Source: Acholeplasmatales bacterium (GTDB lineage: Bacteria; Bacillota_I; Bacilli_A; ML615J-28; CAG-313). From it: a DNA stretch of 64,000 nucleotides. Each line of letters starts with the position of its first letter. The first letter of the stretch is position 1. Below, piece after piece: positions 27,580 through 37,520 of this stretch. Location of the stretch: assembly GCA_003539625.1 (NCBI GenBank), contig DPOU01000009.1, positions 48,808-112,807 of the forward strand, read 5' to 3'. Both the position numbers and the translations under genes were made by a program. The notes under the pieces were generated by a model. It had not been told where the DNA came from, made no database searches, and saw only the letters and a program-made list of their open reading frames with translations.

Positions 27580-29922
27580 TTGGTTATGGTTAAAAAAATT
27601 ATAAAAAGAGATGGACGAAGAAAAGTTTTTGATCCTCAAAAAATTGAAAATGCCATTTATAAAGCACAACTTGCTTGTGGTCAAGATGATTTAAGTGTCG
27701 TTAAGACCGCAACCGAAAAAGTTATTGAACAAGTTAACGCAAAGTATGAAACAAGTGTTTCAGTTGAAAACGTTCAAAATATTATTGAAAATGTTTTAAT
27801 TGAAATGGGTGAAACAGAAGTTGCCAAAACATATATTCGCTATCGTGCAGAAAGAACAAGAGTTCGTGAAAGAAAAACTAACTTAATGCAATCTTTACAT
27901 GATATTACATTTAAAGATTCAAAAGATGAAGATGCGAAACGTGAAAATGCTAATATAAATGCTGACACACCTATGGGTATGATGTTAAAATATGGTAGTG
28001 AATCTGCTAAACATTTTTATCTTAGTGAACTTATTAAACCTGAATATGCTAATGCTCATATTAGAGGGGATATTCATATTCACGATTTAGATTTCTATGC
28101 CCTAACTATGACATGTTGCCAAATTGATTTAATCAAATTATTTAAAGGTGGTTTTTCAACAGGCAATGGTTTCTTAAGAGAACCTAATGGTATTAGAAGT
28201 TATGCATCACTTGCTTGTATTGCTATTCAAGCCGATCAAAATGACCAACATGGTGGCCAAAGTGTACCTAACTTTGATTATGCTATGGCTCTTGGGGTAA
28301 GAAAAACTTATAAAAAAGAACTTCGTAAAGCTCTTGAAAAAATGTTAGAATTTGAAGGCTATCAAATTAATGATGATGAGTTTAAACTAATGTTTTCAAA
28401 TATTGAAGTAAACGAAGGCCGCGAAATTCGTATGGGTGACGAAAAAATTATTGAAGCTATCTATAACGAATTAAACAAAAAATATGCACCTATCAATGGC
28501 AAGATGTTTGATGCCGCATTAAAAATGGCAATGGATGAAACTAAAGATGCAACATATCAAGCAATGGAAGCTTTAATCCATAATCTTAATACAATGCACT
28601 CTCGTGCTGGTGCCCAAGTTCCATTTAGTTCACTAAACTATGGTACTGATACATCAGAAGAAGGACGTATTGTAATGCATGCTATCTTAGATGCTACAAT
28701 TGCGGGATTAGGAAATGGTGAAACTCCAATTTTCCCCATTCAAATCTTCAAAGTAAAAGAAGGCATAAACTATAATCCTGAAGATCCAAACTACGATTTA
28801 TTTAAGAAATCAATGTATTGCTCAGGAAAACGTTTATTTCCTAACTTCTCATTCATCGATGCACCTTACAATTTACAATATTATAAACCAGGTGATTATC
28901 GTACAGAAGCAGCTTATATGGGATGTCGTACACGTGTTGTTGCCAATGTTTATGACCCAACTAATGAAATAGTTACAGGTCGTGGTAATTTAAGTTTTAC
29001 ATCAATAAATTTGCCTCGTATTGCTTTACAGCTTATGAGTGTTAAAGACCTTGACGAAAAACTAACTAAGTTCTATGAAAGATTAGACTATTTAGTTGAT
29101 TTATGCGTTGGTCAATTATTAGAACGTTTTGCTATTCAACAAGACAAGTATGTTTATAATTTCCCATTCTTAATGGGCCAAGGAATTTGGCTTGGAAGTG
29201 ATAAGTTAAAGTTCAATGATAAAATTTCGGAAGTTATTAAACATGGAACACTTACTGTAGGTTTCATTGGACTTGCGGAAACATTAAAGGCTTTAATTGG
29301 TGTACATCATGGTGAAAGCGATGAAGCTCAAAAATTAGGTCTTGAAATCATTGGCTTTATGAGACAAAAACTTGATCGTTATTCTAAGAAATATCGTTTA
29401 AATTTCTCGCTAATTGCAACCCCTGCTGAAGGCTTATCGGGAAGATTTGTAAAATTAGATAAGAAATTATTCGGCGAAATAGAAGGAATAACTAATCATA
29501 AATTCTATACTAACTCATTTCATATTCCTGTATACTACAATATTTCTGTATTTGATAAAATCAAGAAAGAAGCACCTTACCATGCTTTAACTAATGGTGG
29601 TCATATTTCTTATATTGAAGTAGATGGTGACATTGCTAAAAACCTAGATGCTTTTGAATCGATTATTCGTTGTATGAAAGAAGAAGGAATTGGTTACGGG
29701 GCTATTAACCACCCTGTTGACCGCGATAGTATTTGTGGATTTAATGGTATAATTGACAATGTTTGTCCTAAATGCGGTCGTAGTGAAGATGCAGTACCGT
29801 TTGAAAGAATTAGAAGAATTACTGGTTATTTAGTTGGTACACTTGATCGTTTTAACGATGCTAAACGTGATGAAGTTGAAAGTCGTGTAAAACATATGAA
29901 GGCTGATATTAATGAACATTAG
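27580..29922 (+). CDS. nrdD: Anaerobic (class III) ribonucleoside-triphosphate reductase
   Basis: Glycyl-radical enzyme that makes dNTPs without oxygen; 780 residues. The N-terminal ATP-cone (KKIIKRDGRRKVFDPQKIENAIYKA) is the allosteric activity site. The catalytic barrel holds TMTCCQIDL, and the C-terminus has the zinc-site cysteines (ICGFN, VCPKCGR) followed by RRITGYLVGTLDRFN, which carries the glycyl-radical glycine. GGGAGG precedes the start; ATGs at 27586 or a GTG-type upstream start are near equivalents. It overlaps nrdG by 11 bases. It indicates growth without oxygen. Confidence 0.96.
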   Translation: MVMVKKIIKRDGRRKVFDPQKIENAIYKAQLACGQDDLSVVKTATEKVIEQVNAKYETSVSVENVQNIIENVLIEMGETEVAKTYIRYRAERTRVRERKTNLMQSLHDITFKDSKDEDAKRENANINADTPMGMMLKYGSESAKHFYLSELIKPEYANAHIRGDIHIHDLDFYALTMTCCQIDLIKLFKGGFSTGNGFLREPNGIRSYASLACIAIQADQNDQHGGQSVPNFDYAMALGVRKTYKKELRKALEKMLEFEGYQINDDEFKLMFSNIEVNEGREIRMGDEKIIEAIYNELNKKYAPINGKMFDAALKMAMDETKDATYQAMEALIHNLNTMHSRAGAQVPFSSLNYGTDTSEEGRIVMHAILDATIAGLGNGETPIFPIQIFKVKEGINYNPEDPNYDLFKKSMYCSGKRLFPNFSFIDAPYNLQYYKPGDYRTEAAYMGCRTRVVANVYDPTNEIVTGRGNLSFTSINLPRIALQLMSVKDLDEKLTKFYERLDYLVDLCVGQLLERFAIQQDKYVYNFPFLMGQGIWLGSDKLKFNDKISEVIKHGTLTVGFIGLAETLKALIGVHHGESDEAQKLGLEIIGFMRQKLDRYSKKYRLNFSLIATPAEGLSGRFVKLDKKLFGEIEGITNHKFYTNSFHIPVYYNISVFDKIKKEAPYHALTNGGHISYIEVDGDIAKNLDAFESIIRCMKEEGIGYGAINHPVDRDSICGFNGIIDNVCPKCGRSEDAVPFERIRRITGYLVGTLDRFNDAKRDEVESRVKHMKADINEH

Positions 29923-30415
29923 AATCGCAGGAGAAATATCTGAGTCAATTGTTGATGGTCCAGGTATAAGATATGTGGTATTTACTCAAGGCTGTCCACA
30001 TCACTGTGTAGGTTGTCATAATCCTGAAACTCATGATTTTGATAAGGGAACAAGCATTGATGTTGATGAAATTTGCTCTCGTTTTGCTAAACACCCTTAC
30101 ATGAGTGGTCTAACTATTAGTGGTGGTGAGCCGTTCGCGCAAAAATCGGCGATTTTGAGCCTTATAAAGGGATTTAAAAATATATTTCCTAAAAAAAACA
30201 TATTAATTTATACTGGATACACTTTTGAACAATTAAAAGCATTTGCGGATCCTGAAATAAATGAAATACTATCACTTGCTGATTATTTGGTTGATGGACC
30301 ATTTATTATTAGTAAAAGAGATATTTCTTTAATATTTAGAGGTAGTTCAAACCAAAGAATTATTGATTTAAAGCAAACCCAAGCATGTAATCAAGTTATA
30401 ACAAAAGAATTTTAG
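29912..30415 (+). CDS. nrdG: Anaerobic ribonucleotide reductase activating protein
   Basis: Radical SAM enzyme that installs the glycyl radical on NrdD; 167 residues. The cluster motif is CPHHCVGC (CxxxCxxC) near residue 28, followed by HNPETHDF and the SAM-binding LTISGGEPFAQ. It starts within the last codons of nrdD, so activator and reductase are translationally coupled, and ends at a terminator. Confidence 0.96.
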   Translation: MNIRIAGEISESIVDGPGIRYVVFTQGCPHHCVGCHNPETHDFDKGTSIDVDEICSRFAKHPYMSGLTISGGEPFAQKSAILSLIKGFKNIFPKKNILIYTGYTFEQLKAFADPEINEILSLADYLVDGPFIISKRDISLIFRGSSNQRIIDLKQTQACNQVITKEF

Positions 30416-30440
30416 TCCTACATTTGTAGGACTTTTTTTA
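30414..30440 (+). terminator. Terminator of nrdD-nrdG
   Basis: AGTCCTACA (30414-30422) pairs with TGTAGGACT (30425-30433); T run follows. It overlaps the nrdG stop. Confidence 0.85.
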
Positions 30441-30485
30441 TGGCACTTACTTATTTATTTCATAAATTAATAATGGAGGTGTCGT

Positions 30486-30821
30486 ATGAAATTAATAGTA
30501 GGAAATATGAGTAATGCAATTAAAGATTTTATTAAACGCAACAACTTTACTGAGCATGTTTTAGTAATAAATAAAATGTGTAACGTAAAAACTATTAAAG
30601 AACCCGTAGATGTTATTATTCCTTTTGGATATTTAACCGATGTAGGATTAATTAGTAACACGTTAGTTCATTTAGAAGAACTAATTATGAGCGTTGATGT
30701 AAAATCTATTAAATATGGTAATATGGTAAACAGAGAAAAAATTGATTTAATTGGCAAAAAATATGGTATACCGGTAGAACACATTGATAATTTAAATAAA
30801 CGAACGCGTTTATTATTATAA
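30486..30821 (+). CDS. Hypothetical protein, 111 residues
   Basis: A small soluble protein with alternating hydrophobic segments (LIVGNMSNAIKDFI, VDVIIPFGYLTDVGLI) that suggest an alpha/beta fold, and no cysteine cluster or membrane helix. I do not recognise the family. GGAGGTG lies four bases before the ATG, and codon use matches neighbours, so it is a real gene. It stands alone between the nrdG terminator and the lepA promoter. Confidence 0.7.
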   Translation: MKLIVGNMSNAIKDFIKRNNFTEHVLVINKMCNVKTIKEPVDVIIPFGYLTDVGLISNTLVHLEELIMSVDVKSIKYGNMVNREKIDLIGKKYGIPVEHIDNLNKRTRLLL

Positions 30822-30832
30822 AAACTATCTAC

Positions 30833-30861
30833 TTGCCAAATGAAAATAATTAATGTATAAT
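30833..30861 (+). promoter_or_regulatory. Promoter of lepA
   Basis: TTGCCA, 17-base spacer, TATAAT. Predicted transcription starts near 30868, giving a leader of about 95 bases. Confidence 0.7.
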
Positions 30862-30887
30862 AAATAAGAAAAAAATGTAGAAAATGC

Positions 30888-30948
30888 CGTTTTACAGCGT
30901 TTGAAAATTTATTTATGGGTAAATATCTACCTCAAACGCTAAAAAACG
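30888..30948 (+). ncRNA. Candidate cis-regulatory leader element, copy 2 (lepA leader)
   Basis: Inner arms AGCGTTTGA (30896-30904) and TCAAACGCT (30932-30940) pair perfectly around a 27-base core with GTAAATAT at core positions 15-22. An outer stem pairs CGTTTT (30888-30893) with AAAACG (30943-30948). The structure ends four bases before AAGGAG of lepA. The core also allows GGTA/TACC pairing. Function is inferred. Confidence 0.55.
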
Positions 30949-30963
30949 ATTAAGGAGCTAATA

Positions 30964-32802
30964 ATGTTGCCTAACAAAGAAACACTATTAAAACGCCAAA
31001 ATCACATCCGTAATTTCTCTATTATTGCTCATATCGATCATGGTAAAAGTACCCTAGCTGATCGTATTTTAGAAAAGACTAAAACTGTCGATATTAGAGA
31101 AATGAAAGATCAATTATTAGATTCAATGGATTTAGAAAGAGAACGTGGTATTACCATTAAACTAAATGCCGTTGAACTAAACTACCATGCAAAAGATGGC
31201 GAAGATTATATTTTTCACTTAATTGATACACCGGGGCATGTCGATTTTACTTATGAAGTTTCAAGAAGTCTTGCGGCATGTGAAGGTGCAGTCTTAGTCG
31301 TTGATGCTGCACAAGGAATTGAAGCTCAAACTTTGGCTAATGTTTATCTAGCAGTTGATAATGATTTAGAAATTATTACTTTAATAAATAAAATTGATCT
31401 ACCTGCAGCTGACCCTGAACGTGTAAAAAAGGAAGTTGAAGATGTTATCGGTTTAGATGCTAGTGATGCAATTTTAGCAAGTGCTAAAGAAGGAATTGGT
31501 ATTGATGAACTATTAGAACGTATTGTTGAAGTAATACCTGCTCCAACTGGTGATCCAACTGCTCCCGTAGAAGCATTAATCTTTGATTCTTTTTACGATG
31601 CATATCGAGGGGTAATCCCATCGGTAAGAATTAAAAATGGTACGATTAAAAAAGGCAATCATATTAAAATGATGGCAACTAATGCCATCTATGAAGTAGT
31701 AGAACTTGGTGTTAATACACCAAAGGAAAAAAAGAAAGACTATTTAACTGTAGGCGACGTTGGTTGGATTGCCGCAAGCATTAAAGATGTTCAAACTGTT
31801 CATGTTGGTGATACCATAACCACATTAGAAAATGAAACTAAAACGCCCCTTCCTGGATACCGAAGAATGAATTCAATGGTGTTTTGTGGTATATACCCAA
31901 TTGAACCAAATAAATATGAAGAATTAAAAGATGCTTTAGAAAAACTAAGACTAAATGATGCGGCTTTAGTTTTTGAACCTGAAACCTCACAAGCGCTAGG
32001 CTTTGGCTTTAGAACAGGCTTTTTAGGACTTCTTCATATGGACGTTATTCAAGAAAGAATTGAAAGAGAATTTAAAATTGATTTGATTGCCACTGCCCCA
32101 AGTGTTGAATATCATGTATATTTAACTAATGGTGAAATGAAAGCAATTGACAATCCAAGTGAATTACCAGACTTTACAATGATAAAGCGCATAGAAGAAC
32201 CTTATGTTGAAGCCACAATTATGGTACCAAATGAATATGTAGGTCCAATAATGGAATTATGTCAAAATAAACGTGGTACTTTTGTTGGTATGAATTACAT
32301 TGAAGAAACTAGGGTAGCTATTCGCTATGACTTACCACTTTCAGAAATTGTTTATGACTTTTTTGATCGTTTAAAATCTTCAACTAAAGGCTACGCATCA
32401 CTTGATTACTCACCTAGTGATTATCGTGAATCAAAATTAGTTAAACTTGATATATTATTAAATGGTGATAAAGTTGATGCCTTAAGCATAATTGTTCACA
32501 AAGATTTTGCTTATCGAAGAGGTCGAGCACTAGTTCAAAAATTACGTGGTTTGATACCTCGTCAACAATTCGAAATACCAGTTCAAGCAGCGGTAAATGG
32601 AAAAATTGTTGCGAGAGAAAATGTTTCAGCTCTTCGTAAAGACGTTCTTGCAAAATGTTATGGTGGTGACGTTAGCCGTAAGAAAAAACTTCTAGAAAAA
32701 CAAAAAGAAGGTAAGAAACGTATGAAACAAGTGGGAAGTGTTGAAATTCCTCAAGATGCATTCTTAGCAGTTCTTAAATTAGATGATGACAACTCGAATT
32801 AA
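30964..32802 (+). CDS. lepA: Elongation factor 4 (LepA)
   Basis: Ribosome-bound translational GTPase linked to back-translocation and to 30S biogenesis; 612 residues, full length. G1 is AHIDHGKST, the switch region is RERGITIK, G3 is DTPGHVDF and G4 is NKID. The LepA-specific C-terminal domain ends in [21 protein letters not shown] precedes the ATG by six bases. It is preceded by its own promoter and an unusual structured leader. In Bacillus lepA is next to hemN/hemW, and the same order holds here. Confidence 0.97.
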   Translation: MLPNKETLLKRQNHIRNFSIIAHIDHGKSTLADRILEKTKTVDIREMKDQLLDSMDLERERGITIKLNAVELNYHAKDGEDYIFHLIDTPGHVDFTYEVSRSLAACEGAVLVVDAAQGIEAQTLANVYLAVDNDLEIITLINKIDLPAADPERVKKEVEDVIGLDASDAILASAKEGIGIDELLERIVEVIPAPTGDPTAPVEALIFDSFYDAYRGVIPSVRIKNGTIKKGNHIKMMATNAIYEVVELGVNTPKEKKKDYLTVGDVGWIAASIKDVQTVHVGDTITTLENETKTPLPGYRRMNSMVFCGIYPIEPNKYEELKDALEKLRLNDAALVFEPETSQALGFGFRTGFLGLLHMDVIQERIEREFKIDLIATAPSVEYHVYLTNGEMKAIDNPSELPDFTMIKRIEEPYVEATIMVPNEYVGPIMELCQNKRGTFVGMNYIEETRVAIRYDLPLSEIVYDFFDRLKSSTKGYASLDYSPSDYRESKLVKLDILLNGDKVDALSIIVHKDFAYRRGRALVQKLRGLIPRQQFEIPVQAAVNGKIVARENVSALRKDVLAKCYGGDVSRKKKLLEKQKEGKKRMKQVGSVEIPQDAFLAVLKLDDDNSN

Positions 32803-32820
32803 TATTTGGGTTGTTTTTTT
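32791..32820 (+). terminator. Terminator of lepA
   Basis: AACTCGAAT and ATTTGGGTT pair with two G-T wobbles; T run follows. The stop codon is in the stem-loop. Confidence 0.6.
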
Positions 32821-32828
32821 GCACAAAT

Positions 32829-32857
32829 TTTACTTTTTTTGCTAATTGTGATATAAT
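32829..32857 (+). promoter_or_regulatory. Promoter of the hemW-spoIIM-xerD-deoB cluster
   Basis: TTTACT, 17-base spacer, TATAAT with extended -10 (TGATATAAT), 18 bases before the hemW ATG. Confidence 0.6.
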
Positions 32858-32875
32858 AAATGCTGGTGATAGAAA

Positions 32876-33994
32876 ATGCTAGGTCTTTACATTCATATAC
32901 CTTTTTGCCATTCTATTTGTCCATACTGTGATTTTTGTAAATCAGTTTCTAATGAAAACCGGCAAAAAGAGTATGTAAAAGCGCTCTGTACGGAGTTGAA
33001 AATAAAAAATATTAATAATTATTCATTCAATACCGTTTATATCGGCGGTGGGACTCCATCTAGTATTTCGTTAAAACTTTTAGAAACTTTACTAGAAAGT
33101 CTTACTAAAACTATTGATGTAAATAAATTAATTGAATTTACAATCGAAGTAAATCCACAAGATATTAATGAAGAACTAGTAAAAATTCTTAGTAAGTATC
33201 ACATAACAAGAGTTTCAATTGGTGTACAAACTTTTGTTCCAAAATTACAAAAGCTAATTAATCGTTTCATAACTGAAGAGGAACTTAATAAAAAAATCAA
33301 CCTTTTAAACAATTATCAGATTAATAATATTAATGTTGATTTAATGTATGCCATACCTTCTCAAACTTTAGAAGATGTTGATATAGATTTATCAATCGTA
33401 ACAAAATTAAATATAACACACATTTCCTATTACTCACTTATTTTAGAAGAGCACACAATCTTTTATCATCTAGTTAAACAAAACAAACTTAACCTAATTT
33501 CTGAAGATTTAGAAGCCAATATGTATCATCACATCTGTAATATCTTAAGAAAAAATAAATTTAATCGCTATGAAACAAGCAATTTTGCAAAGAAAGGTTA
33601 TCGATCAATTCACAATCTCATATACTGGAATTGTGATGAATATTTGTCATTAGGTGCTAGTGGTAGTTCATACTATAATCATTGTCGTTTTACGACTACC
33701 AATAACATTAACAAATATATACAAGGTATTAATAACCATAAAGTTGAATTAGATGAGACAATAAATTTATCAATGCAGGAAGAAAAAAAAGAAGCAATAA
33801 TTCTAGGACTTCGTAAAAAACAAGGTATTGATATAAATAGGTTTAAACAAAAATTTGGTATTTCCATCTTTGATGCTTATCCAAATATCAATTATTTAAT
33901 AGAAGAAGGTAGTCTTAAATTAAATTATAATCATGTATATATTCCTGATAAATATGTTTATATAACAAATCACATTATTCTAAAAATTATTTAG
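32876..33994 (+). CDS. hemW: Radical SAM heme chaperone HemW-like protein
   Basis: A 372-residue member of the oxygen-independent coproporphyrinogen oxidase-like family, now regarded as heme chaperones. The cluster motif HIPFCHSICPYCDFCK (CxxxCxxC plus one further Cys) is at residues 6-21, followed by YIGGGTPSSIS and SIGVQTF. A C-terminal HemN-type domain is present. The ribosome binding site is weak (GGTGAT). It lies downstream of lepA, as in Bacillus. No heme synthesis genes are in the window. Confidence 0.85.
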   Translation: MLGLYIHIPFCHSICPYCDFCKSVSNENRQKEYVKALCTELKIKNINNYSFNTVYIGGGTPSSISLKLLETLLESLTKTIDVNKLIEFTIEVNPQDINEELVKILSKYHITRVSIGVQTFVPKLQKLINRFITEEELNKKINLLNNYQINNINVDLMYAIPSQTLEDVDIDLSIVTKLNITHISYYSLILEEHTIFYHLVKQNKLNLISEDLEANMYHHICNILRKNKFNRYETSNFAKKGYRSIHNLIYWNCDEYLSLGASGSSYYNHCRFTTTNNINKYIQGINNHKVELDETINLSMQEEKKEAIILGLRKKQGIDINRFKQKFGISIFDAYPNINYLIEEGSLKLNYNHVYIPDKYVYITNHIILKII

Positions 33995-34009
33995 AAAGAT
34001 TTGATATAA

Positions 34010-34537
34010 GTGAGAAAACATAATAAAAGCATATTAATGATATCAATTATTCTGACAATTATTGTTGGTTTTATTATTGGTGTCATATCAACTAGTCAAT
34101 TAAGAAGAGAAAACTATCAATTAAGTTACCAAGATATTCCTTATCTTCAGGTATTTTTAAATTCATTTTCGTTAAATTATTGGTACTTTTTCTTATTATG
34201 GTTAGTTGGCATAATTCCTTTGGGTTTTATAATTGCATATTTTATAATATATTTTAAGAGTTTTATGGAGGGAGTAACATTTGGCATTATTGTCAAGAGT
34301 TCTGGACTTTTTGGAGTTGCGACGTTCATAAAATTTGGTTTTCTCGAATTATTTTTAATATTTCCGTTACTCTATTATGTAGGTTATCAATCTTTAAAGT
34401 TAAGTTTCAGAGGAAAAGATATGCTAAATTCTAAGAGTGATTATTTTAAAGTTATTATTGTTGCGACAATATTTATCGTAATATACGCATTATTAATATG
34501 TATAAAATTTAACTTTGTGGAGGCAAAGTATGAATGA
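34010..34537 (+). CDS. spoIIM: Stage II sporulation protein M-like membrane protein
   Basis: A 175-residue protein with about five transmembrane helices, similar in size and layout to SpoIIM, the membrane part of the SpoIID-SpoIIM-SpoIIP machine that degrades septal peptidoglycan during engulfment. The helix at residues 8-27 is followed by a short extracytoplasmic loop, and a conserved-type GVTFGIIVKSSGLFGVA segment lies near residue 86. The start is GTG at 34010. It sits just upstream of xerD and deoB, the order found in Bacillus (spoIIM-fur-ripX-drm), which strengthens the call. It uses TGA as stop, overlapping xerD by eight bases. Confidence 0.82.
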   Translation: MRKHNKSILMISIILTIIVGFIIGVISTSQLRRENYQLSYQDIPYLQVFLNSFSLNYWYFFLLWLVGIIPLGFIIAYFIIYFKSFMEGVTFGIIVKSSGLFGVATFIKFGFLELFLIFPLLYYVGYQSLKLSFRGKDMLNSKSDYFKVIIVATIFIVIYALLICIKFNFVEAKYE

Positions 34538-35426
34538 TTTGATCAGTGAATATCAACATTATCTCGTCTCAGAGAAGATGAAAAGTGAAAATACTGTACA
34601 TTCGTATGTCAGCGATTTACAGAACTATATTTATTATTTAAATGAAAAGCAAGGCATTGATGATATTAGAAATGTAGATACAAAAACTATTCAAAAGTAT
34701 CTTGCATATTTAAAAAAACTTGGATATAGTCCAACATCAACTAGTAGGGCATTAAGTGCTATCAAGAGTTTTCATAAATTCCTCTATTTAGAACATCGTA
34801 CTTTAGAAAATCCTGCGACAAATTTGTCATCTCCAAAACTTGATAAAAAGCTTCCTACTGTCCTTTCAGTAGAAGAAGTAATCAAACTTTTAGATTCATT
34901 AGATGATTCTACTCCAATCCATCATCGCAACAAAGCAATGATTGAAATGGTTTACGGTACAGGACTTCGAGTATCAGAATTAGTTGGTCTAAAACTTCAA
35001 GATTTACATTTAACTAATAAGATGATATCGGTAAAAGGTAAAGGAAATAAAGAAAGAATTGTACCGATAAATGATTACGCAAATAAAGTATTGCGTGAAT
35101 ATATCATTAATTCAAGGCCCAAACTTGCCAAGCCTTCAAAATATAACGGTTATGTCTTTTTAAATCATCTCGGCACCCCAATATCTAGACAAAGTTTTTT
35201 CTTAATTTTGAAAGAACAATGTAACAAAGCTGGCATTACTAAAGAGGTTTCACCCCATACCTTACGCCATTCATTTGCCACCCATTTACTTGAAGCAGGT
35301 ACTGATTTACGCCTAATTCAAGAAATGTTAGGCCATGAAGATATCTCAACAACGCAGATTTATACTCATTTATCTAATCAAAAATTAAAAGAAATTTATA
35401 AAGGAGCACACCCACATGGAAAATAA
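34530..35426 (+). CDS. xerD: Tyrosine recombinase XerD
   Basis: Resolves chromosome dimers at dif. At 298 residues it has the N-terminal SAM-like core-binding domain (YQHYLVSEKMKSENTVHSYV) and a catalytic domain with the full set of active residues: Arg in GTGLRVSEL, Lys in VKGKGNKER, HxxR in PHTLRHSF, His in LGHEDIS and the nucleophile Tyr in TTQIYTH. GGAGG at 34519-34523 supports ATG at 34530 rather than an upstream TTG. It overlaps deoB by 11 bases. A dif site lies about 2.4 kb downstream, so enzyme and target are neighbours. Confidence 0.93.
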   Translation: MNDLISEYQHYLVSEKMKSENTVHSYVSDLQNYIYYLNEKQGIDDIRNVDTKTIQKYLAYLKKLGYSPTSTSRALSAIKSFHKFLYLEHRTLENPATNLSSPKLDKKLPTVLSVEEVIKLLDSLDDSTPIHHRNKAMIEMVYGTGLRVSELVGLKLQDLHLTNKMISVKGKGNKERIVPINDYANKVLREYIINSRPKLAKPSKYNGYVFLNHLGTPISRQSFFLILKEQCNKAGITKEVSPHTLRHSFATHLLEAGTDLRLIQEMLGHEDISTTQIYTHLSNQKLKEIYKGAHPHGK

Positions 35427-36609
35427 AAAATTTAAAAGAATATTTGTAATCGTTACTGATTCAATGGGAATTGGAGCAGCATACGATGCAAAAAAATATG
35501 ACGATTTAGGTGCAAATACCTTTGGTCATATTGCAAACTTAAGTGAAAGTTTCAATGTACCAACCCTAACAAAACTAGGAATTGGCAATATTTGTCCTAA
35601 TAACAAGACCCCCTTTATGGCAAAACCAATGGGAATTGTCGCAAGAATGATTGAACAAAGTGTTGGTAAAGATACTTTAACAGGCCATTTTGAAATGATG
35701 GGATTAAAAGTTACTACCCCTTTTCCATCCTTTACCGAAACTGGTTTCCCAAAAGAATTAATTGATGATTTAGAACAATTTAGTGGTCGAAAAGTTATCG
35801 GTAATAAGAGCGCTAGTGGTACAGAAATTATTAAAGAATTAGGAGAAGAACAACTAAAAACTGGTGCTTTAATCGTTTATACTTCAGCTGATTCAGTTCT
35901 CCAAATTGCCGCAAACGAAGCTGTTATTCCACTTGATGAATTATACAAAATTTGTGCCTACGCAAGAAAAATTACTATTGAAAATAAAGCATGGCGAGTT
36001 GGAAGAATCATCGCAAGACCATTTGTTGGTACTTCAAAAGATAATTTTACTAGAACAACTAATCGCCATGACTACGCTTTAAAGCCTTTTGCTAAAACTA
36101 CATTGAATTTTTTGCAAGAGAAGGGCTATGATGTTGTTGCAATTGGTAAAATTAATGATATTTTTGATGGCTACGGCGTAACTGAAGCTACCAGAACAGT
36201 GTCAAATCATGATGGTATGTTGAAAACAACCGCATATTTAGACAAAGATTTCACTGGGCTTTGCTTTACTAACCTAGTTGATTTTGATGCTTTATATGGC
36301 CATCGTAGAAATTTACCTGGATATCGTATGGCAATCGAAGAATTTGATGTTGATTTAAAGAATTTTATTGAAAAAATGCATAATGATGATTTAGTAATAG
36401 TTGTTGCGGATCACGGAAATGACCCAATCCATCACGGAACTGATCACACTAGAGAAATGGTACCATTTATTTGCTATCATAAACATATAAATGGTAGAGT
36501 TTTACCAGATTTTGATACATTTGCTAATGTTGGCGCAACAATTTGTGACAATTTTAACTGTGAAATGCCTAAATTAGGTACATCTGTACTAGGAGAAATA
36601 ACAAAATGA
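35416..36609 (+). CDS. deoB: Phosphopentomutase
   Basis: Interconverts (deoxy)ribose 1-phosphate and 5-phosphate in nucleoside salvage. The 397 residues belong to the alkaline-phosphatase superfamily, with metal motifs VTDSMGIGAAYDAKKYDDLG at the N-terminus, the phospho-acceptor Thr in GKDTLTGHFEMMG, and VVADHGNDPIHHGTDHTRE near the C-terminus. xerD-deoB order matches Bacillus ripX-drm. It ends with TGA overlapping the next ATG by four bases. No nucleoside phosphorylase gene follows; the extracellular 5'-nucleotidase at 25.1 kb could supply nucleosides. Confidence 0.96.
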   Translation: MENKKFKRIFVIVTDSMGIGAAYDAKKYDDLGANTFGHIANLSESFNVPTLTKLGIGNICPNNKTPFMAKPMGIVARMIEQSVGKDTLTGHFEMMGLKVTTPFPSFTETGFPKELIDDLEQFSGRKVIGNKSASGTEIIKELGEEQLKTGALIVYTSADSVLQIAANEAVIPLDELYKICAYARKITIENKAWRVGRIIARPFVGTSKDNFTRTTNRHDYALKPFAKTTLNFLQEKGYDVVAIGKINDIFDGYGVTEATRTVSNHDGMLKTTAYLDKDFTGLCFTNLVDFDALYGHRRNLPGYRMAIEEFDVDLKNFIEKMHNDDLVIVVADHGNDPIHHGTDHTREMVPFICYHKHINGRVLPDFDTFANVGATICDNFNCEMPKLGTSVLGEITK

Positions 36610-37508
36610 GAGAAAGATTTGTAATTAAATTCGATGATAAAGATGATATTGTAGGATATCGTTGGTATAATCCCGATGTAAAACCAATCGGAACTATTCA
36701 AATAGCCCATGGGTTGTCTGAACACGTATTAAGATATGATGAATTTGCCAATTTTTTGGTTGATAATGGCTTTCAAGTGCTTGGTGAAGACCATTATCAC
36801 CATGGAGAGTCAGCAGAAGAACCTTCAAAAGTTGGGATAATCAGCGATTATGACTTTATTGATGCGGTGATAAAGAGTATAAAACTCGTTAGAGAGGAAT
36901 TTGCAAGCGAATTTACGGGAATTCGTTGTCTTTTCTCCCACAGCATGGGTTCAATTTCCTCACAAGAATATATTCAACGTTACCCTAATGACTTTGATAA
37001 ACTAATATTGTCTGGTACTGATGTTGGTGATGCAAGATATGGCCTTTTAAAAATATTAACTAGTATGACTTCTAAAAATGATCCCGCAAGATGTTCTAAA
37101 TTAATTAATAAACTTACTTTTGGCGGCTTTCAAAAAAAATTTGAAGAAGATTCTGAATTTAACTGGCTATCAAAGAGTTCTGAAAACATAAAAAATTATG
37201 AAGCTGATCCATTATGTGGTGCACCTGTACCTGATATGGTTTATCATTCAATCGCATGTAGTTTAAGAAAATCTTTTAAAAAATCATCAATTGAAAAAGT
37301 AAATAAGAATTTAAAAATTTTCATTTTCTCTGGCGCTAAAGACCCAGTTAGTAATTTTGGTAAATCAGTCAATAAACTATATAAAAAATATCAAAAAGCT
37401 GGATTAAGCGTTTCTAAAAAATTGTATGAAGATTTACGCCATGAATCACTAAATGAAAATGAACGCTATGAAATTTATAATGATGTTTTAAACTTTTTTA
37501 AGTCTTAA
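36606..37508 (+). CDS. Alpha/beta hydrolase, lysophospholipase/monoacylglycerol lipase type
   Basis: A 300-residue soluble hydrolase. The nucleophile elbow is FSHSMGS (Ser near residue 116), an oxyanion segment IAHGLSEH lies near residue 37, and a likely acid and His are in GAKDPVSN and DLRHESLNE. This is the pattern of serine aminopeptidase S33/monoacylglycerol lipases (PldB-like). The start overlaps the deoB stop (ATGA). It is the last + strand gene before the terminus region and is followed by a strong terminator. The substrate is not defined by context. Confidence 0.85.
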   Translation: MRERFVIKFDDKDDIVGYRWYNPDVKPIGTIQIAHGLSEHVLRYDEFANFLVDNGFQVLGEDHYHHGESAEEPSKVGIISDYDFIDAVIKSIKLVREEFASEFTGIRCLFSHSMGSISSQEYIQRYPNDFDKLILSGTDVGDARYGLLKILTSMTSKNDPARCSKLINKLTFGGFQKKFEEDSEFNWLSKSSENIKNYEADPLCGAPVPDMVYHSIACSLRKSFKKSSIEKVNKNLKIFIFSGAKDPVSNFGKSVNKLYKKYQKAGLSVSKKLYEDLRHESLNENERYEIYNDVLNFFKS

Positions 37509-37520
37509 AAGCCTCCTGTG

